A stretch of 64,000 nucleotides of DNA. Source: Chlorobium sp. (GTDB taxonomy: Bacteria > Bacteroidota > Chlorobiia > Chlorobiales > Chlorobiaceae). Positions 46,088 through 56,552 of the stretch are shown piece after piece (positions within the stretch are counted from its first letter, which is position 1; every line of letters starts with the position of its first letter). The notes below the pieces were generated by a model. That model saw only the letters and a program-made list of their open reading frames with translations, did not search any database and was not told the origin of the DNA. The stretch covers positions 16,226-80,225 of the forward strand of contig SZXV01000007.1 in NCBI GenBank assembly GCA_005862225.1, read 5' to 3'. The position numbers and the translations under genes were made by a program.

Positions 46088-46489
46088 TTATCCCAGCATC
46101 TGAAGAATATCCTCAATCTCTCCCTTTATCTCCTTTAACAGCAACGTACGCCTTTCATCAACGGCGCTGTGACGATTTTTTTCATGGCCAATCTGTTTCT
46201 GCAACTTGAGAATCTCGGTGGTCTTATGATCATCTTCGCTGTTGCGCAGGTTGCCCTTGACCATTTCACTGGCCTTGCCCAGCTTATAACCCTTCTCATA
46301 GACCAGATCCTTGATATTAAGCACCATGGCAATATCACGGTTGGTGTACCGTCTGTTTCCCCGAGTATCCCTGGCCGGAGTCAGTTCATTAAAAAAACTC
46401 TCCCAGTACCGGAGCAGATAAGCAGGAACACCAGCAATTCTGGTCACCTCACCGATCGAGTAATAGTTTTTTGTTGAATCAAATGCCAT
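46088..46489 (-). CDS. MerR-family transcriptional regulator
   Basis: A 133-residue protein. The MerR winged-helix is complete: YYSIGEVTRIAGVPAYLLRY and WESFFNELTPARDTRGNRRY, then TNRDIAMVLNIKDLVYEKG. The rest is a coiled-coil dimerisation helix without metal-binding cysteines, so its ligand is unknown. This type, common in Chlorobi/Bacteroidetes, may act with an unlinked effector. It is divergent from the ABC exporter at 46547 and could regulate it, but no operator is evident. Confidence 0.85.
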   Translation of the reverse strand: MAFDSTKNYYSIGEVTRIAGVPAYLLRYWESFFNELTPARDTRGNRRYTNRDIAMVLNIKDLVYEKGYKLGKASEMVKGNLRNSEDDHKTTEILKLQKQIGHEKNRHSAVDERRTLLLKEIKGEIEDILQMLG

Positions 46490-46546
46490 TTTGTTTTCTC
46501 TATTCTTGTTTTACATTACTAACGTCACTTCACAAACCTATGATGA

Positions 46547-48298
46547 ATGAAAAACCTTCTCAGCCTTAAGCCTTATTTGTTAAGGTATAAAAAAAATCTC
46601 TGGTCTGGATTCCTCTTCATCATTCTGACCAACCTCTTCGCCGTCATAGCACCAAAATATATCGGGCTTGCCATCGATACCATGAACCGGAAGTTTGAGT
46701 TGTGGGACGTTCTTCGCGACACTGGTCTTTACTTTCTCTTCGCACTGCTGAGCGGCTACTTTCTCTTTCTGGTTCGCCAGAACATTATTGTTGCCTCACG
46801 ACACATAGAGTTCGACCTGAAAAATGACTATTACAAACATTTGCAGACCCTGCCGAGACGGTTTTACAATACCACAAGCACGGGCGAACTCATTTCAAGA
46901 GGCACCAACGACCTGAATGCCATCAGAGAGTTCCTCGGCCCCGGCATCATGTACTCCCTCAACACCTTTTTCCGCCTCGTTTTTGCACTTGTAGCCATGA
47001 TTGCCATCTCCCCAAAACTGACCCTTTTTGCCCTGCTGCCAGCCCCAATTCTGAGTTATTCAGTTTATAAAATTGGCAGCTCAATGCAAAAACGATCAAA
47101 AAGCATTCAGGAGAGCTACGCCGCCATAACCAATCTGGTACAGGAAAACCTCTCCGGTATCAGGGTCGTAAAGAGCTACACCCGTGAATCCTTTGAAATC
47201 GACAGATTTGCAACGCTTAATAAAGAATACTACCACAAAAACCTCTCTCTCGGAAAACTGCAAGCGCTCTTTTTCGCATTTCTCACCTCCATGACCGCAT
47301 TCTCGCTGCTGCCTGTCGTCTGGGTCGGTGGAATCAATGTTATAAACGGAAGCATGACCGTCGGAGGCATTGCCGAATTTATCGTCTATGTGTCAATGCT
47401 GAGCTGGCCAATCATCTCCATCGGCTGGGTTACCAGCATCATCCAGAGAGCCTCTTCCGCACAGATACGGCTGAATGAGATTTTCAGTATCAAACCAGAT
47501 ATTACTGAAAGCAAGGAAAGCTTCAGTGAACATATCAATTTCACCGGCACACTCTCGTTCCGGAACATACGGTTTCACTACCCCGGTCAGGAGAAGCATC
47601 CCATCCTGAAAAACATCACTTTCGACCTTGCTGCTGGCTCAAAAGTGGCAATCGTTGGCGCAACCGGTTCTGGTAAAACAACACTGGTCAACCTGATACC
47701 AAGACTTTACGAACCTGTCGAAGGCTCAATACTCCTTGATGGCCGCGACATCCGAAGCTTTCCGATCACCACGTTGAGAGAACAGATCGGTTTTGTTCCC
47801 CAGGTCAATTTTCTCTTTTCCGACACCATCGCGCACAACATCAACTGGGGCAGCAAGGAAAATGATGCCGATGCCGTTATTGAGGCAAGCAAAATAGCCA
47901 TGCTTCATGACGACGTTGAGGATTTCCCGGATGAATTCGAGACCATGCTTGGCGAAAAAGGGATCAACCTCTCCGGCGGACAAAAACAGAGAGCATGCAT
48001 TGCCAGAGCCATTGCCTGGAAACCGCAACTTCTTGTGCTTGACGACGCGCTCTCAGCCGTTGACACCGACACTGAAGCACGCATCTTTGAAGCCCTGCTT
48101 CAGAAACTCCCCGACACCTCGATCCTGCTGATCAGCCACCGGATTTCAACGGTGAAAAACTGCGACCGGATTCTTGTGCTTAAAGAGGGCGCTATTGTGG
48201 AGAGCGGTACCCACCAGGAACTCCTGGCCCAGCAGCACCTCTACGCTGAGCTATATAACCAGCAGTTGCTGGAAGAGGAGATTCTTTCAATTTCGTAA
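46547..48298 (+). CDS. ABC exporter (fused membrane and ATPase domains, MsbA/MdlB type)
   Basis: A 583-residue half-transporter. Six membrane helices occupy residues 1-310. The ATPase domain follows with Walker A VGATGSGKTTLVNLI, Q-loop IGFVPQVNFLFSDTI, signature INLSGGQKQRACIARAIA, Walker B LLVLDDALSAVD and H-loop LLISHRISTV. It works as a homodimer or with another half-transporter; lipid or drug export is the family norm. It overlaps nothing, but is convergent with purT by 6 bases. A MerR gene lies divergently upstream. Confidence 0.9.
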   Translation: MKNLLSLKPYLLRYKKNLWSGFLFIILTNLFAVIAPKYIGLAIDTMNRKFELWDVLRDTGLYFLFALLSGYFLFLVRQNIIVASRHIEFDLKNDYYKHLQTLPRRFYNTTSTGELISRGTNDLNAIREFLGPGIMYSLNTFFRLVFALVAMIAISPKLTLFALLPAPILSYSVYKIGSSMQKRSKSIQESYAAITNLVQENLSGIRVVKSYTRESFEIDRFATLNKEYYHKNLSLGKLQALFFAFLTSMTAFSLLPVVWVGGINVINGSMTVGGIAEFIVYVSMLSWPIISIGWVTSIIQRASSAQIRLNEIFSIKPDITESKESFSEHINFTGTLSFRNIRFHYPGQEKHPILKNITFDLAAGSKVAIVGATGSGKTTLVNLIPRLYEPVEGSILLDGRDIRSFPITTLREQIGFVPQVNFLFSDTIAHNINWGSKENDADAVIEASKIAMLHDDVEDFPDEFETMLGEKGINLSGGQKQRACIARAIAWKPQLLVLDDALSAVDTDTEARIFEALLQKLPDTSILLISHRISTVKNCDRILVLKEGAIVESGTHQELLAQQHLYAELYNQQLLEEEILSIS

Positions 48299-48304
48299 GT
48301 GACA

Positions 48305-49477
48305 CTACTCGCTGACCACCCTCACCTTCCTGGCATTGGCAATCGCTTTCTCTTTTATAGCTTTCACATCGCTCCCCAACTGGTCTGAAGCAAACGCCAC
48401 GGCCATTCTCCGGTAAGGGCGTGTTGTGGGTTTTCCGAAGATGCGTATGTCGGTGCAAGGTTCTTTCAAAGCCTCTTCGACGCCGATGTACTGGGGATTT
48501 GTCCCTGCTGTTTCAGCTAACACCACAGCGCTGGCGCCAACTCGCAGCAATTCTATACCTGGAATTGGAAGCCCAAGCACCGCCCGTGCATGAAGCTCAA
48601 ACTCTGAAAGGTTTTGCGTTCCTGCCAGCGTCACCATGCCGGTATCGTGAGGACGAGGAGAGAGTTCTGAAAAATAAAGCCCGTCATCAGCAAGGAAAAA
48701 TTCTACACCCCAGATACCCGCGCCGGTCAGCGACCGGGTCACTTTTTCAGCAATCTCCCGAGCCTCCTGCAACTGCTCATCGCGGATAAGACAAGGCTGC
48801 CAGCTCTCCTGATAATCGCCCCGCTCCTGACGATGGCCAATGGGAGGGCAGAAGAGCGTCGTACCGTTTTTTTGTGTCACGGTAAGCAGGGTAATTTCGG
48901 TATGGAAGTTGACAAACGACTCCACAATCACCTCAGCAATATCCCCACGCTTGCCACTCTGCGAATAGCTCCAGGCTTTTTCTATATCAGCTTCACTTTT
49001 CACCGTTGACTGCCCCTTGCCCGATGAACTCATCAGCGGTTTAACCACGCAGGGAATACCGATCACCCCTACCGCTACCCGTAACTCATCAAGCGATGCC
49101 GCATAACGATAGTTGGCCGTGCGAAGACCAAGCTCTTTCGAGGCCAGATCGCGAATGGCCTTGCGGTTCATGGTAAAGTTGGCGGCACGAGCCGAAGGCA
49201 CCACCTGTATACCCTGCTTTTCGTAATCGTAAAAACGCTCAGTGCGAATGGCTTCAATTTCAGGCACAATGATATCCGGCTGATGCCTGGCCACAATGGC
49301 ATCAAGCGCCTTGCCATCAAGCATGTCAATCACTTCACGCTCATCAGCCACCTGCTGCGCTGGCGCCTCGTTGTAGCTGTCAACGGCTATCACGTAGTGA
49401 CCAAGACGTTTGACGGCAATGACAAATTCCTTGCCCAGTTCTCCGCTGCCGAGCAGCATGATTTTTTTTGGTCTCAC
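48305..49477 (-). CDS. purT: Formate-dependent phosphoribosylglycinamide formyltransferase 2
   Basis: A 390-residue ATP-grasp enzyme starting at a [23 protein letters not shown] is the PurT N-terminus. The ATP-grasp motifs [35 protein letters not shown] and [13 protein letters not shown] are all present. It uses formate and ATP to formylate GAR in purine biosynthesis, so the cell may not rely on folate-dependent PurN here. Length is the family's usual. Confidence 0.95.
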   Translation of the reverse strand: MRPKKIMLLGSGELGKEFVIAVKRLGHYVIAVDSYNEAPAQQVADEREVIDMLDGKALDAIVARHQPDIIVPEIEAIRTERFYDYEKQGIQVVPSARAANFTMNRKAIRDLASKELGLRTANYRYAASLDELRVAVGVIGIPCVVKPLMSSSGKGQSTVKSEADIEKAWSYSQSGKRGDIAEVIVESFVNFHTEITLLTVTQKNGTTLFCPPIGHRQERGDYQESWQPCLIRDEQLQEAREIAEKVTRSLTGAGIWGVEFFLADDGLYFSELSPRPHDTGMVTLAGTQNLSEFELHARAVLGLPIPGIELLRVGASAVVLAETAGTNPQYIGVEEALKEPCTDIRIFGKPTTRPYRRMAVAFASDQLGSDVKAIKEKAIANARKVRVVSE

Positions 49478-49533
49478 GGGTATAAAATTTTCTTTAGAAA
49501 ATGAGATAAAGATAAAATTCAGAAAAATGCGTT

Positions 49534-49725
49534 CTACTTCTGGAAAACTTCTTCAATGGGAATATCCTCAACACGCCTCGCCCGATACGCTTTGAGACGC
49601 TTCTCTGCTTCAACAGCCAAGAGTTCATCAGTTTTTTGATCTGACTCATCAAGGCTCCGCAATAATTCACACAGCCTGTACTCTTCCCTCATTTGAGGAT
49701 TCATCTTCTTTTTCATTGAGACCAT
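49534..49725 (-). CDS. Putative addiction-module antitoxin, apparently orphan
   Basis: A 63-residue protein (ATG at 49725; an in-frame upstream extension to 49770 is possible). The C-terminus [20 protein letters not shown] is like the small antitoxins annotated as putative addiction module component that accompany ParE/RelE toxins. No toxin frame follows: only 56 bases separate it from purT. The N-terminal part is helical and charged. Without a toxin it may be a remnant or act on a distant partner. Confidence 0.45.
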   Translation of the reverse strand: MVSMKKKMNPQMREEYRLCELLRSLDESDQKTDELLAVEAEKRLKAYRARRVEDIPIEEVFQK

Positions 49726-49738
49726 GAACAGAACACTG

Positions 49739-49954
49739 TCATATAGTAAATTCTTGATCCGAAGCCTCATCCCCCTTTTTTTTCTGCTCCTGAGACTTGG
49801 AAGTCGGTGCCACCTGATAATTCGGGGGTGGGGAACGTTTAGTTATAACACGTGGAAGATTCATATTTCTCACCGTGCCGATCTTTATGGCGATAGGCTG
49901 ACCTTTGAAAGGAGTCTGAGGTTGAGTTATTGCAGTTGCATTTAAGGTTAACAA
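49739..49954 (-). CDS. Doubtful small frame, 71 codons
   Basis: It begins with TTG and gives a proline- and lysine-rich product ending KSQEQKKKGDEASDQE. It has no recognised family or convincing ribosome site. It sits 13 bases upstream of the antitoxin-like gene on the same strand, so it could be its leader or be spurious. Confidence 0.2.
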   Translation of the reverse strand: MLTLNATAITQPQTPFKGQPIAIKIGTVRNMNLPRVITKRSPPPNYQVAPTSKSQEQKKKGDEASDQEFTI

Positions 49955-50272
49955 TAACTACGGAACACATCTGAATTCCAAAACAGCATTTTTTCGATCA
50001 AGGCCAAGATACAAAACAGGAATTGTATTAACCTGCACCAACCCCTCATGACCTGAGTCATCAAGATGAGCCGGTGACGAAATAAATCCATGACAAAGCA
50101 ATTAGCCCATAGGTAAAAATTCATTTTTTAACACTTTTTAAGAATCTCTTAATGATTGTTTAAGATGCCATTTCTTAAGATTGAACAGTAACTGATGACT
50201 TGGCATTTTAGCTGAATCTTGTCAGATGCCTATTTGAATTATGACAATTATCTAACCAAAAAGAGGTACACC
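49955..50272. other. Non-coding region upstream of the TPR gene
   Basis: About 320 bases with no supported gene. The right half is AT-rich and contains the periodic TTAA repeats described separately. The left half (49955-50100) shows no structured RNA that I can recognise. Confidence 0.5.
50138..50165. promoter_or_regulatory. TTAA repeats with 11-base period upstream of the TPR gene
   Basis: TTAA cores start at 50138, 50149 and 50160 (exact 11-base spacing), with further copies at 50128 and 50175. The half-sites read CTTTTTAAGAA, CTCTTAATGAT and TGTTTAAGATG. They resemble the repeats at 8777-8809 in core (TTTTAAG) and spacing, as if bound by the same helical-phase regulator. They lie about 108 bases before the start codon at 50273. 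Confidence 0.35.
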
Positions 50273-51163
50273 ATGAAAAAACTATTCAGATTTCTTTTTT
50301 TACCTTTGGTCATTTTATTGCTGGCTGGAAATGCTGCTTATGCTGGCAATCATGAAGCAAACTATTTTTTGTCAAATGGTGAGGCAAAGTTGAAAGCAGG
50401 GAATTATAACGAAGCGATAGCCGTTTTTACCAAAGCTATTGAATATGAGCCGAAACTCTCCCGAAGCAACCTTTCAGAAGCATATTTCAAGCGAGGATTT
50501 GCAAAATCATCTCTTGGAGATATCGAAGGAGCAAAAAGTGATTATAAAATTTCAATAGAACTTGACCGAACCCCTAAAAATGCGGAAGCATACTATAATC
50601 GAGGAATAGCAAAAAAAACACTTGGGGATAACGAGGGCGCAAAAGCAGATTTCAGGCTAGCTTCAATGCATGGTTATACCAATGCAAAAATAATGCTGCA
50701 GAACAATAATGCCAAGGAAAAATCTTTTGATGCAAATACCGATGCAAAGAGTTTTCTTTCCAGTGGCAAATCAAAGCTTGAATCGGGTAATCACAACGGC
50801 GCTATAGCTGACTTCACAAAATCGATTGAGCTTGACCAGAAATTGGCCGCAGCCTACTTTAATCGTGGAATTGCAAGACACCTGACAGGAGACAAGCAGG
50901 GCAGTCTGGATGACTTCAGAAAAACAATAGACGTTGATCGGACACCCAATAATGCTGAAGCCTATGACAATCGAGGAACGGCAAAATCATTTACTGGAGA
51001 TAACAACGGTGCCTTAGCCGACTATTCAAAAGCAATAGATCTTAACCCGGCGTACGGTGACGCATACGCTCATAGAGGAAAAATAAAAGAAGCTATGGGT
51101 GATAAACAGGGGGCCACATTGGACTATAAATCCGCCGACAAATTTCATGGTACTTTACAGTAA
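50273..51163 (+). CDS. Exported tetratricopeptide-repeat protein
   Basis: A 296-residue protein from the ATG at 50273 (AAGAGG at about -10; the longer frame from 50219 lacks a signal peptide). The signal peptide MKKLFRFLFLPLVILLLAGN is cut near AYA. About seven TPR units follow, with repeated signatures such as GNYNEAIAVFTKAIEYEP, AYYNRGIAKKTLGDNEGAK and NGALADYSKAIDLNPAYGDA. The two halves look internally duplicated. Probably periplasmic protein-binding scaffold; no partner is apparent. Confidence 0.85.
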   Translation: MKKLFRFLFLPLVILLLAGNAAYAGNHEANYFLSNGEAKLKAGNYNEAIAVFTKAIEYEPKLSRSNLSEAYFKRGFAKSSLGDIEGAKSDYKISIELDRTPKNAEAYYNRGIAKKTLGDNEGAKADFRLASMHGYTNAKIMLQNNNAKEKSFDANTDAKSFLSSGKSKLESGNHNGAIADFTKSIELDQKLAAAYFNRGIARHLTGDKQGSLDDFRKTIDVDRTPNNAEAYDNRGTAKSFTGDNNGALADYSKAIDLNPAYGDAYAHRGKIKEAMGDKQGATLDYKSADKFHGTLQ

Positions 51164-51206
51164 ACAATAACACCCTATCCCTGAGAATCAGACGACAAAA
51201 AATACT

Positions 51207-51242
51207 CTTAAACATTTCAGAATTTTTAAGAGTATTTTTTTG
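51207..51242 (+). terminator. Rho-independent terminator after the TPR gene
   Basis: AATACTCTTAAA and TTTAAGAGTATT pair almost perfectly across an 11-12-base loop and are followed by TTTTTTTG. It lies 45 bases after the TPR stop codon. Confidence 0.8.
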
Positions 51243-51378
51243 TCTTGCACCAAACCCATCTAAAATATTCAGTTATTCTTATAAAAAATCACCTCCCTCA
51301 TTTTTTGGCAATCCTTGTCAGAATCGGCGTTAATTTTTTTATCTTTGTGGCTTTAGCGGAACAAAACAGTTTGCAGTC

Positions 51379-52638
51379 ATGAAGCGATCTCCTCTGGTCA
51401 TTTTACTCCTGACAGTTTTACTTGATCTGATCGGATTCGGTATTGTGCTTCCATTGCTGCCAACATACGCCAAGGCGCTTGGTGCAAATCCTTTCATGAT
51501 CGGACTGATTGCGGCGATTTTCTCGATCATGCAGTTTATTTTCTCCCCGATATGGGGCAAGTTGAGTGACAAGATTGGCCGTCGTCCCGTCATGCTGATC
51601 AGCATTTTCATTACCGCCATATCCTATCTGATGCTGGCACAGGCAGCCACCATTCCACTGCTCATTTTCGCCCGAGGCCTTTCGGGTACAGGCTCGGCAA
51701 ACATTGCGGCCGCACAAGCGTACATCACTGATGTTACTGACAGCAAAAGCCGATCTGGAGCGATGGGTATGATTGGCGCGGCATTTGGTATTGGCTTTAT
51801 CATTGGACCACTTGTTGGCGGTATGCTCAAGCACAATTATGGCATTGAAATGGTGGGCTATGTCGCTGCAACACTGATTTTTATCGACTTTGTGCTGGCT
51901 ATCTTTTTACTTCCCGAATCAAACAAGAGTGCCAGGAAAATCTCCACTTTTTTTGTGGAAAAGTCTAAAGATAATACTGCTCCCAAGCAATCGATGCATG
52001 GATATCTTGCGCAAAAAACACAAGAGTATGGCGAAGGGCTGAAGCTGGTTTTCAGCTCGCGTCCACTGGCATTGCTGATGATTGCCAACTTCATCTACAC
52101 CGTTGCCATTGTGAATATGCAGCTCGCCTCGATTCTGCTCTGGAAAGAGTATTTTGCAGCTTCAGACCAGCAGATTGGTTACATTTTTGCTTATGTCGGC
52201 GTCTGGTCAGTAGTGGTACAAGGTGGCCTTATCGGTAAACTCATCAAAAAATTTGGTGAACATCAACTCTTTTTATGGGGACATATTTTCACCTTTATCG
52301 GTGTCTTTTTTGTCCCGTTTGCTCCACAGAGTGCGCTCTTTTCCATTGGCCTCGTTATCCTCTTCTTTTTTGCCATCGGCACCAGCCTTGTTGCTCCAAT
52401 CAACCTCTCCATGATATCACTCTACAGCTATAAACAGCAGCAGGGACAGATTATGGGGCTGTCTCAATCAGTGAACTCATTTGCCCGGATTATGGGGCCA
52501 TTCAGCGGCAGCATCCTTTACGGCATGAATTTTCACGCTCCTTATGTTGTGGCAGGGGCATTAACCATTGTGGGTGCAATCATTGCCACGAATCTCTTCA
52601 AATACAACATTGACGCACTTGATTCATCAAAAAGCTGA
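51379..52638 (+). CDS. MFS transporter (TetA/drug:H+ antiporter-like)
   Basis: A 419-residue twelve-helix protein. [16 protein letters not shown], the loop 2-3 motif [17 protein letters not shown], and motif C-like [17 protein letters not shown] identify the TetA-like drug:H+ antiporter branch. The substrate is not predictable from this. It stands alone after a strong terminator and 33 bases before an oxidoreductase gene on the same strand. Confidence 0.9.
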   Translation: MKRSPLVILLLTVLLDLIGFGIVLPLLPTYAKALGANPFMIGLIAAIFSIMQFIFSPIWGKLSDKIGRRPVMLISIFITAISYLMLAQAATIPLLIFARGLSGTGSANIAAAQAYITDVTDSKSRSGAMGMIGAAFGIGFIIGPLVGGMLKHNYGIEMVGYVAATLIFIDFVLAIFLLPESNKSARKISTFFVEKSKDNTAPKQSMHGYLAQKTQEYGEGLKLVFSSRPLALLMIANFIYTVAIVNMQLASILLWKEYFAASDQQIGYIFAYVGVWSVVVQGGLIGKLIKKFGEHQLFLWGHIFTFIGVFFVPFAPQSALFSIGLVILFFFAIGTSLVAPINLSMISLYSYKQQQGQIMGLSQSVNSFARIMGPFSGSILYGMNFHAPYVVAGALTIVGAIIATNLFKYNIDALDSSKS

Positions 52639-52671
52639 GTCACCCATTTTATCGATAGAGGAGAGTAACGC

Positions 52672-53706
52672 ATGAATATTGGAGTTATTGGTGTAGGCAA
52701 GCTGGGAGAGTTTCATACGAAGTTGCTCGCCGACATAGCAAATGATCAGCCTGATGTTCATCTTTCGGGCATTTATGATCTCAACACCCAGCGAGCTGAA
52801 GAGATGGCCACAAAATACAGTACTCCCTGCTTCAGCTCACTTGAACAGCTTGCCTCCACCTGTGACGCTGCCATTATAGCCACAACAACAAGCTCACATT
52901 TCGTGATTGCAAAAAGACTGCTTGCCGAAGGCCTTCATCTCTTTATTGAAAAGCCGATAACAACCACGGTTGAAGAGGCTGATGAATTGATCCGGCTCGA
53001 AACTGAAAATAAGGTTCAAATACAGGTCGGCCACATAGAACGCTTCAACCCTGCGTTGCGTGCCGTTGAAGCTAAAATCGGTCGCCCAATGTATATTCAG
53101 GCTGAACGACTGACGGGCTTCTCAAAACGTGTAACCGATGTCTCTGTTGTGCTCGACCTGATGATTCACGATATTGATCTGGTGCTCTCCCTGATCAAGT
53201 CGGATATCAAACATATCGCTGCATCAGGAGTAAAGGTCTTTTCCAACGAGCTCGATATGGCGACTGCCAGAATCGATTTTGTCAACGGAGCAACAGCAAA
53301 TGTTACGGCGAGCAGACTCAGCCGCAGCCGAATGCGAAAGCTTCGTTTTTTTTGCAGCAATCCAAAAAGCTACGCATCACTCGATTTAACCACCGGCAAA
53401 TCGGAGGTCTTCCGGCTGGTCAAGCACGATGAAGTAACATCAAAAAGCCGCCTGAAATCGTTTGCTGCACGAAAAATTCTCGAACAGTTCGGCGAAATCC
53501 ATGAGACTATGGAGGGGATGGCGCTCGATTATATCCATCCCGAAGTGCCAAAAATTAATGCACTGCACGATGAACTTGAACATTTCATCAATGCTGTCCG
53601 AAATAACACTCCAGTTGCCGTCAGCTCGGCTGATGGGCGCCGTGCCATCATGGTTGCTGGTAAAATTGCAGACGAAATAGCAGCCAACCCCGCTTCGATT
53701 GAATGA
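52672..53706 (+). CDS. Gfo/Idh/MocA-family NAD(P)-dependent oxidoreductase
   Basis: A 344-residue protein. The Rossmann start IGVIGVGKLGEFHTKLL, the signature LFIEKPITTTVEEAD and the substrate-domain VGHIERFNPALRA are typical. VLDLMIHDIDLVLSLI holds the conserved catalytic-region histidine/aspartate. The family oxidises or reduces sugar-type substrates with NAD(P). GAGG precedes the start. Its stop overlaps the cca start (ATGA at 53703). Confidence 0.85.
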   Translation: MNIGVIGVGKLGEFHTKLLADIANDQPDVHLSGIYDLNTQRAEEMATKYSTPCFSSLEQLASTCDAAIIATTTSSHFVIAKRLLAEGLHLFIEKPITTTVEEADELIRLETENKVQIQVGHIERFNPALRAVEAKIGRPMYIQAERLTGFSKRVTDVSVVLDLMIHDIDLVLSLIKSDIKHIAASGVKVFSNELDMATARIDFVNGATANVTASRLSRSRMRKLRFFCSNPKSYASLDLTTGKSEVFRLVKHDEVTSKSRLKSFAARKILEQFGEIHETMEGMALDYIHPEVPKINALHDELEHFINAVRNNTPVAVSSADGRRAIMVAGKIADEIAANPASIE

Positions 53707-55160
53707 CTGACAATTGCAATGGCCAACTCGTCATGACACCACGCTCACTGGACGCCATACCAGAACTCCTGTACCGGATAGGTGATCTTGCCGACAAATG
53801 CGACATGGCCTGTTACCTTGTGGGGGGTTACGTACGCGACATGCTCATGCAGAGACCCTGCACCGACATCGATATTATGGTGATTGGCGATTCCGTTGCT
53901 TTTGCAAAAATGGTGCATGATGAGCTGAACGGCAGAAATTTTGTGCTTTTTGAACGATTCCGCACGGCCCAGCTTGAACTCTCTGACCCCATTTATGGCA
54001 GTTTCAAGGTTGAATTTGTCGGTGCCCGCAAAGAGTCCTATAACAGCGCTTCAAGAAAACCGGTAACCCTTATCGGAACTCTCGACGACGATCTTTCACG
54101 ACGTGATTTCACCATCAACGCACTGGCACTCACGCTCAACCTGGAGGGACGAAACCAGATTATCGACCGTTTTCATGGAGTTCAGGATATCGAGGCCAGA
54201 ATACTCAGAACGCCGCTTGATCCGGAAAAGACCTTTTCTGATGACCCGCTCCGCATGATGCGAACCGCTCGTTTTGCAGCACAGCTCAACTTCAAACCGC
54301 TTCCTGAAGTGCTGGACGCAATGAAGTCAATGTGCGAACGAATCAAGATTGTTTCGATGGAGAGAGTCAGTCAAGAGTTCCTCAAAATCATGCTCTCCCC
54401 GCGCCCGTCACTCGGACTGACGATTCTGTACGAAACAGGATTACTGAAAGAGTTGATGCCTGAGGTGGCTGCCATGGCAGGAATTGAGCAGGTGGATGGC
54501 ATGGGGCACAAGGATACTCTCTTCCACACATTCCAGGTTATTGATAATGTTGCTGCACACTCCGACAATCTCTGGCTCAGGGTTGCCGCGCTTCTGCACG
54601 ATATTGCCAAACCGGTCACAAAACGCTTCACAAAAAGCACAGGCTGGACATTTCATGGCCATGATGCCGTCGGCATAAAATTTGTTTCAAAAATTTTCAG
54701 ATACATGCGGTGGCCTCACGATCCGCTCGACTATGTTCAGAAAATGGTACGTCTTCACCACCGTCCCATTCCCCTGTCGAAAGATGAGATCAGCGATTCG
54801 GCCATCCGGCGACTCATGTTTGATGCAGGAGAGGATCTGCAAGATCTTATGTGCCTCTGCAAGGCAGATGTGACCAGCAAAAATCCGAAAAAGGTCATGC
54901 GAATCATGAGCAATTTCAACCTTGTCGAGGCAAAAATTGCTGAGGTTGGAGAAAAAGATCAGCTCGCAAAATGGCGGCCCCCGGTAAGTGGCGAAGATAT
55001 CATGCAGCTCCTTGGACTTCCTGAAGGAAAAACAGTAGGGATCATCAAAAAAAGGATGGAAAATGCCGTGATCGACGGGCTCATCCCCTACGATCGGAAT
55101 GCTGCTCTCGAATACATCCGTGAAATATATCAGGAGATGACAAATTCAGAAAAACCGTAA
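53703..55160 (+). CDS. cca: CCA tRNA nucleotidyltransferase (poly(A) polymerase family) with HD domain
   Basis: A 485-residue enzyme. The nucleotidyltransferase motif YLVGGYVRDMLM and TDIDIMVIGDS (catalytic aspartates), RRDFTINALALTL, and FSDDPLRMMRTARFAAQL show class II head and neck domains. An HD phosphohydrolase domain follows (LRVAALLHDIAKPVTK, then FHGHDAVG), as in many bacterial CCA-adding enzymes. It repairs or adds the 3' CCA of tRNA. It overlaps the Gfo/Idh gene by four bases and is followed by a terminator. Confidence 0.85.
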   Translation: MTDNCNGQLVMTPRSLDAIPELLYRIGDLADKCDMACYLVGGYVRDMLMQRPCTDIDIMVIGDSVAFAKMVHDELNGRNFVLFERFRTAQLELSDPIYGSFKVEFVGARKESYNSASRKPVTLIGTLDDDLSRRDFTINALALTLNLEGRNQIIDRFHGVQDIEARILRTPLDPEKTFSDDPLRMMRTARFAAQLNFKPLPEVLDAMKSMCERIKIVSMERVSQEFLKIMLSPRPSLGLTILYETGLLKELMPEVAAMAGIEQVDGMGHKDTLFHTFQVIDNVAAHSDNLWLRVAALLHDIAKPVTKRFTKSTGWTFHGHDAVGIKFVSKIFRYMRWPHDPLDYVQKMVRLHHRPIPLSKDEISDSAIRRLMFDAGEDLQDLMCLCKADVTSKNPKKVMRIMSNFNLVEAKIAEVGEKDQLAKWRPPVSGEDIMQLLGLPEGKTVGIIKKRMENAVIDGLIPYDRNAALEYIREIYQEMTNSEKP

Positions 55161-55190
55161 ACCACACCCGACAGGAGCGGTGGTTTTTCA
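55159..55190 (+). terminator. Rho-independent terminator after cca
   Basis: AAACCAC (55159-55165) pairs with GTGGTTT (55180-55186) and is followed by TTTC. The stem begins inside the cca stop region. Confidence 0.65.
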
Positions 55191-55247
55191 CGATTCAGGT
55201 CGTTATATTGAACAAAGTTTTGACAACACACTAAACAGACCCAGCAA

Positions 55248-56552
55248 GTGATACCACGTTATTCACCGAAAGATATTTCTGCAATCTGGACAGAAGAGGC
55301 CAAATTCCAGCGCTGGCTCCAGCTTGAAATTGCCGCTGTTGAAGCACGAATGGAAGCAGGGGTTGTGCCTGCTGAGGCACTTGCAGTCATAAAAGAAAAG
55401 GCGACGTTCAATGTTGCTGAAATTCTTGAAATTGAAAAGGAGACGAAGCACGATGTCATAGCCTTTTTGACCAACGTTGCCAACAATGTTGGCCCGGAAT
55501 CACGTTACATTCATGAAGGACTCACGTCGTCAGATGTTGGTGATACATCGCTTGCTATGCAGATGCGCGATGCCGGCATAATTCTTGTCGCCGATATTGA
55601 GCGCCTTATTGAGGTGCTTGCAAAACGGGCTGTGGAGTTTAAATACACCCTTGAAATGGGCAGAACCCACGGAATTCATGCCGAGCCAACCACCTTCGGC
55701 CTGAAGCTGCTGCTCTGGCATCAGGAGATGCTCCGCAATCTCGACCGGATGAAGAGAGCTGTTGCAAATATCTCTGTCGGCAAGATTTCCGGCGCTGTCG
55801 GCACCTACCAGCACCTCTCCCCCGACATCGAAGCTGCGGTATGCGAAAAACTTGGCCTGACCCCATCGTCAATTTCAACGCAGATTCTCCAGCGTGACCG
55901 ACATGCTGAATATGCAACAACGCTTGCTATCATCGCCTCATCCATCGAAAAGTTCTCTGTTGAACTGCGCCACCTGCAACGCACTGAAGTTCGTGAAGCC
56001 GAAGAGTTTTTCAGCAAGGGGCAGAAAGGAAGCTCTGCCATGCCGCACAAACGCAACCCTATCACCTTTGAACGCCTCACCGGCCTTGCCCGCGTTGTCC
56101 GATCCAACTCTCTGGCCGCCATGGAAAATGTGGCGCTCTGGCATGAACGAGATATCTCACACTCCTCGGTTGAGCGTATCATCATGCCCGATTCGACAAC
56201 TGCCCTCTGCTACATGCTGCGCACCTTCAGCGAAGCCCTGGATACCCTGCTGGTTTATCCGGAAAGAATGGAAGAGAACTTCAACTCATCATACGGCCTG
56301 ACCACCTCTCAAACCGTCCTGCTTGCCCTTACCGCGAAAGGATTGACCCGAGAAGTTGCCTACAAGCTTGTGCAGCGCAACGCCATGGAGAGCTGGTCAA
56401 GCAAGGTACACCTTCGTGACCTGCTGCTGAAAGATGAAGAGTTGCTGAACTATCTTGATGCCGACGATATCGCCAGACTTTTCAGCACAGAAACAATTCT
56501 TGGGAAGTTGAAAAACAGTGTTGATATTATCTTCAAAAGAAACGGGCTATGA
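55248..56552 (+). CDS. purB: Adenylosuccinate lyase
   Basis: A 434-residue enzyme of the fumarase/aspartase superfamily, starting at GTG 55248. [20 protein letters not shown] is the PurB N-terminus; [15 protein letters not shown] and [15 protein letters not shown] carry the catalytic His; and the signature [12 protein letters not shown] is intact. It cleaves SAICAR and adenylosuccinate in purine biosynthesis, releasing fumarate. The DoxX gene starts inside its stop codon. Confidence 0.95.
   Translation: MIPRYSPKDISAIWTEEAKFQRWLQLEIAAVEARMEAGVVPAEALAVIKEKATFNVAEILEIEKETKHDVIAFLTNVANNVGPESRYIHEGLTSSDVGDTSLAMQMRDAGIILVADIERLIEVLAKRAVEFKYTLEMGRTHGIHAEPTTFGLKLLLWHQEMLRNLDRMKRAVANISVGKISGAVGTYQHLSPDIEAAVCEKLGLTPSSISTQILQRDRHAEYATTLAIIASSIEKFSVELRHLQRTEVREAEEFFSKGQKGSSAMPHKRNPITFERLTGLARVVRSNSLAAMENVALWHERDISHSSVERIIMPDSTTALCYMLRTFSEALDTLLVYPERMEENFNSSYGLTTSQTVLLALTAKGLTREVAYKLVQRNAMESWSSKVHLRDLLLKDEELLNYLDADDIARLFSTETILGKLKNSVDIIFKRNGL

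Noticed and set aside
50195..50225. Possible sigma-54 promoter (TGGCAT...GC) before the TPR gene
   Set aside because: The GG to GC spacing is seven bases, not the ten required for a -24/-12 element.
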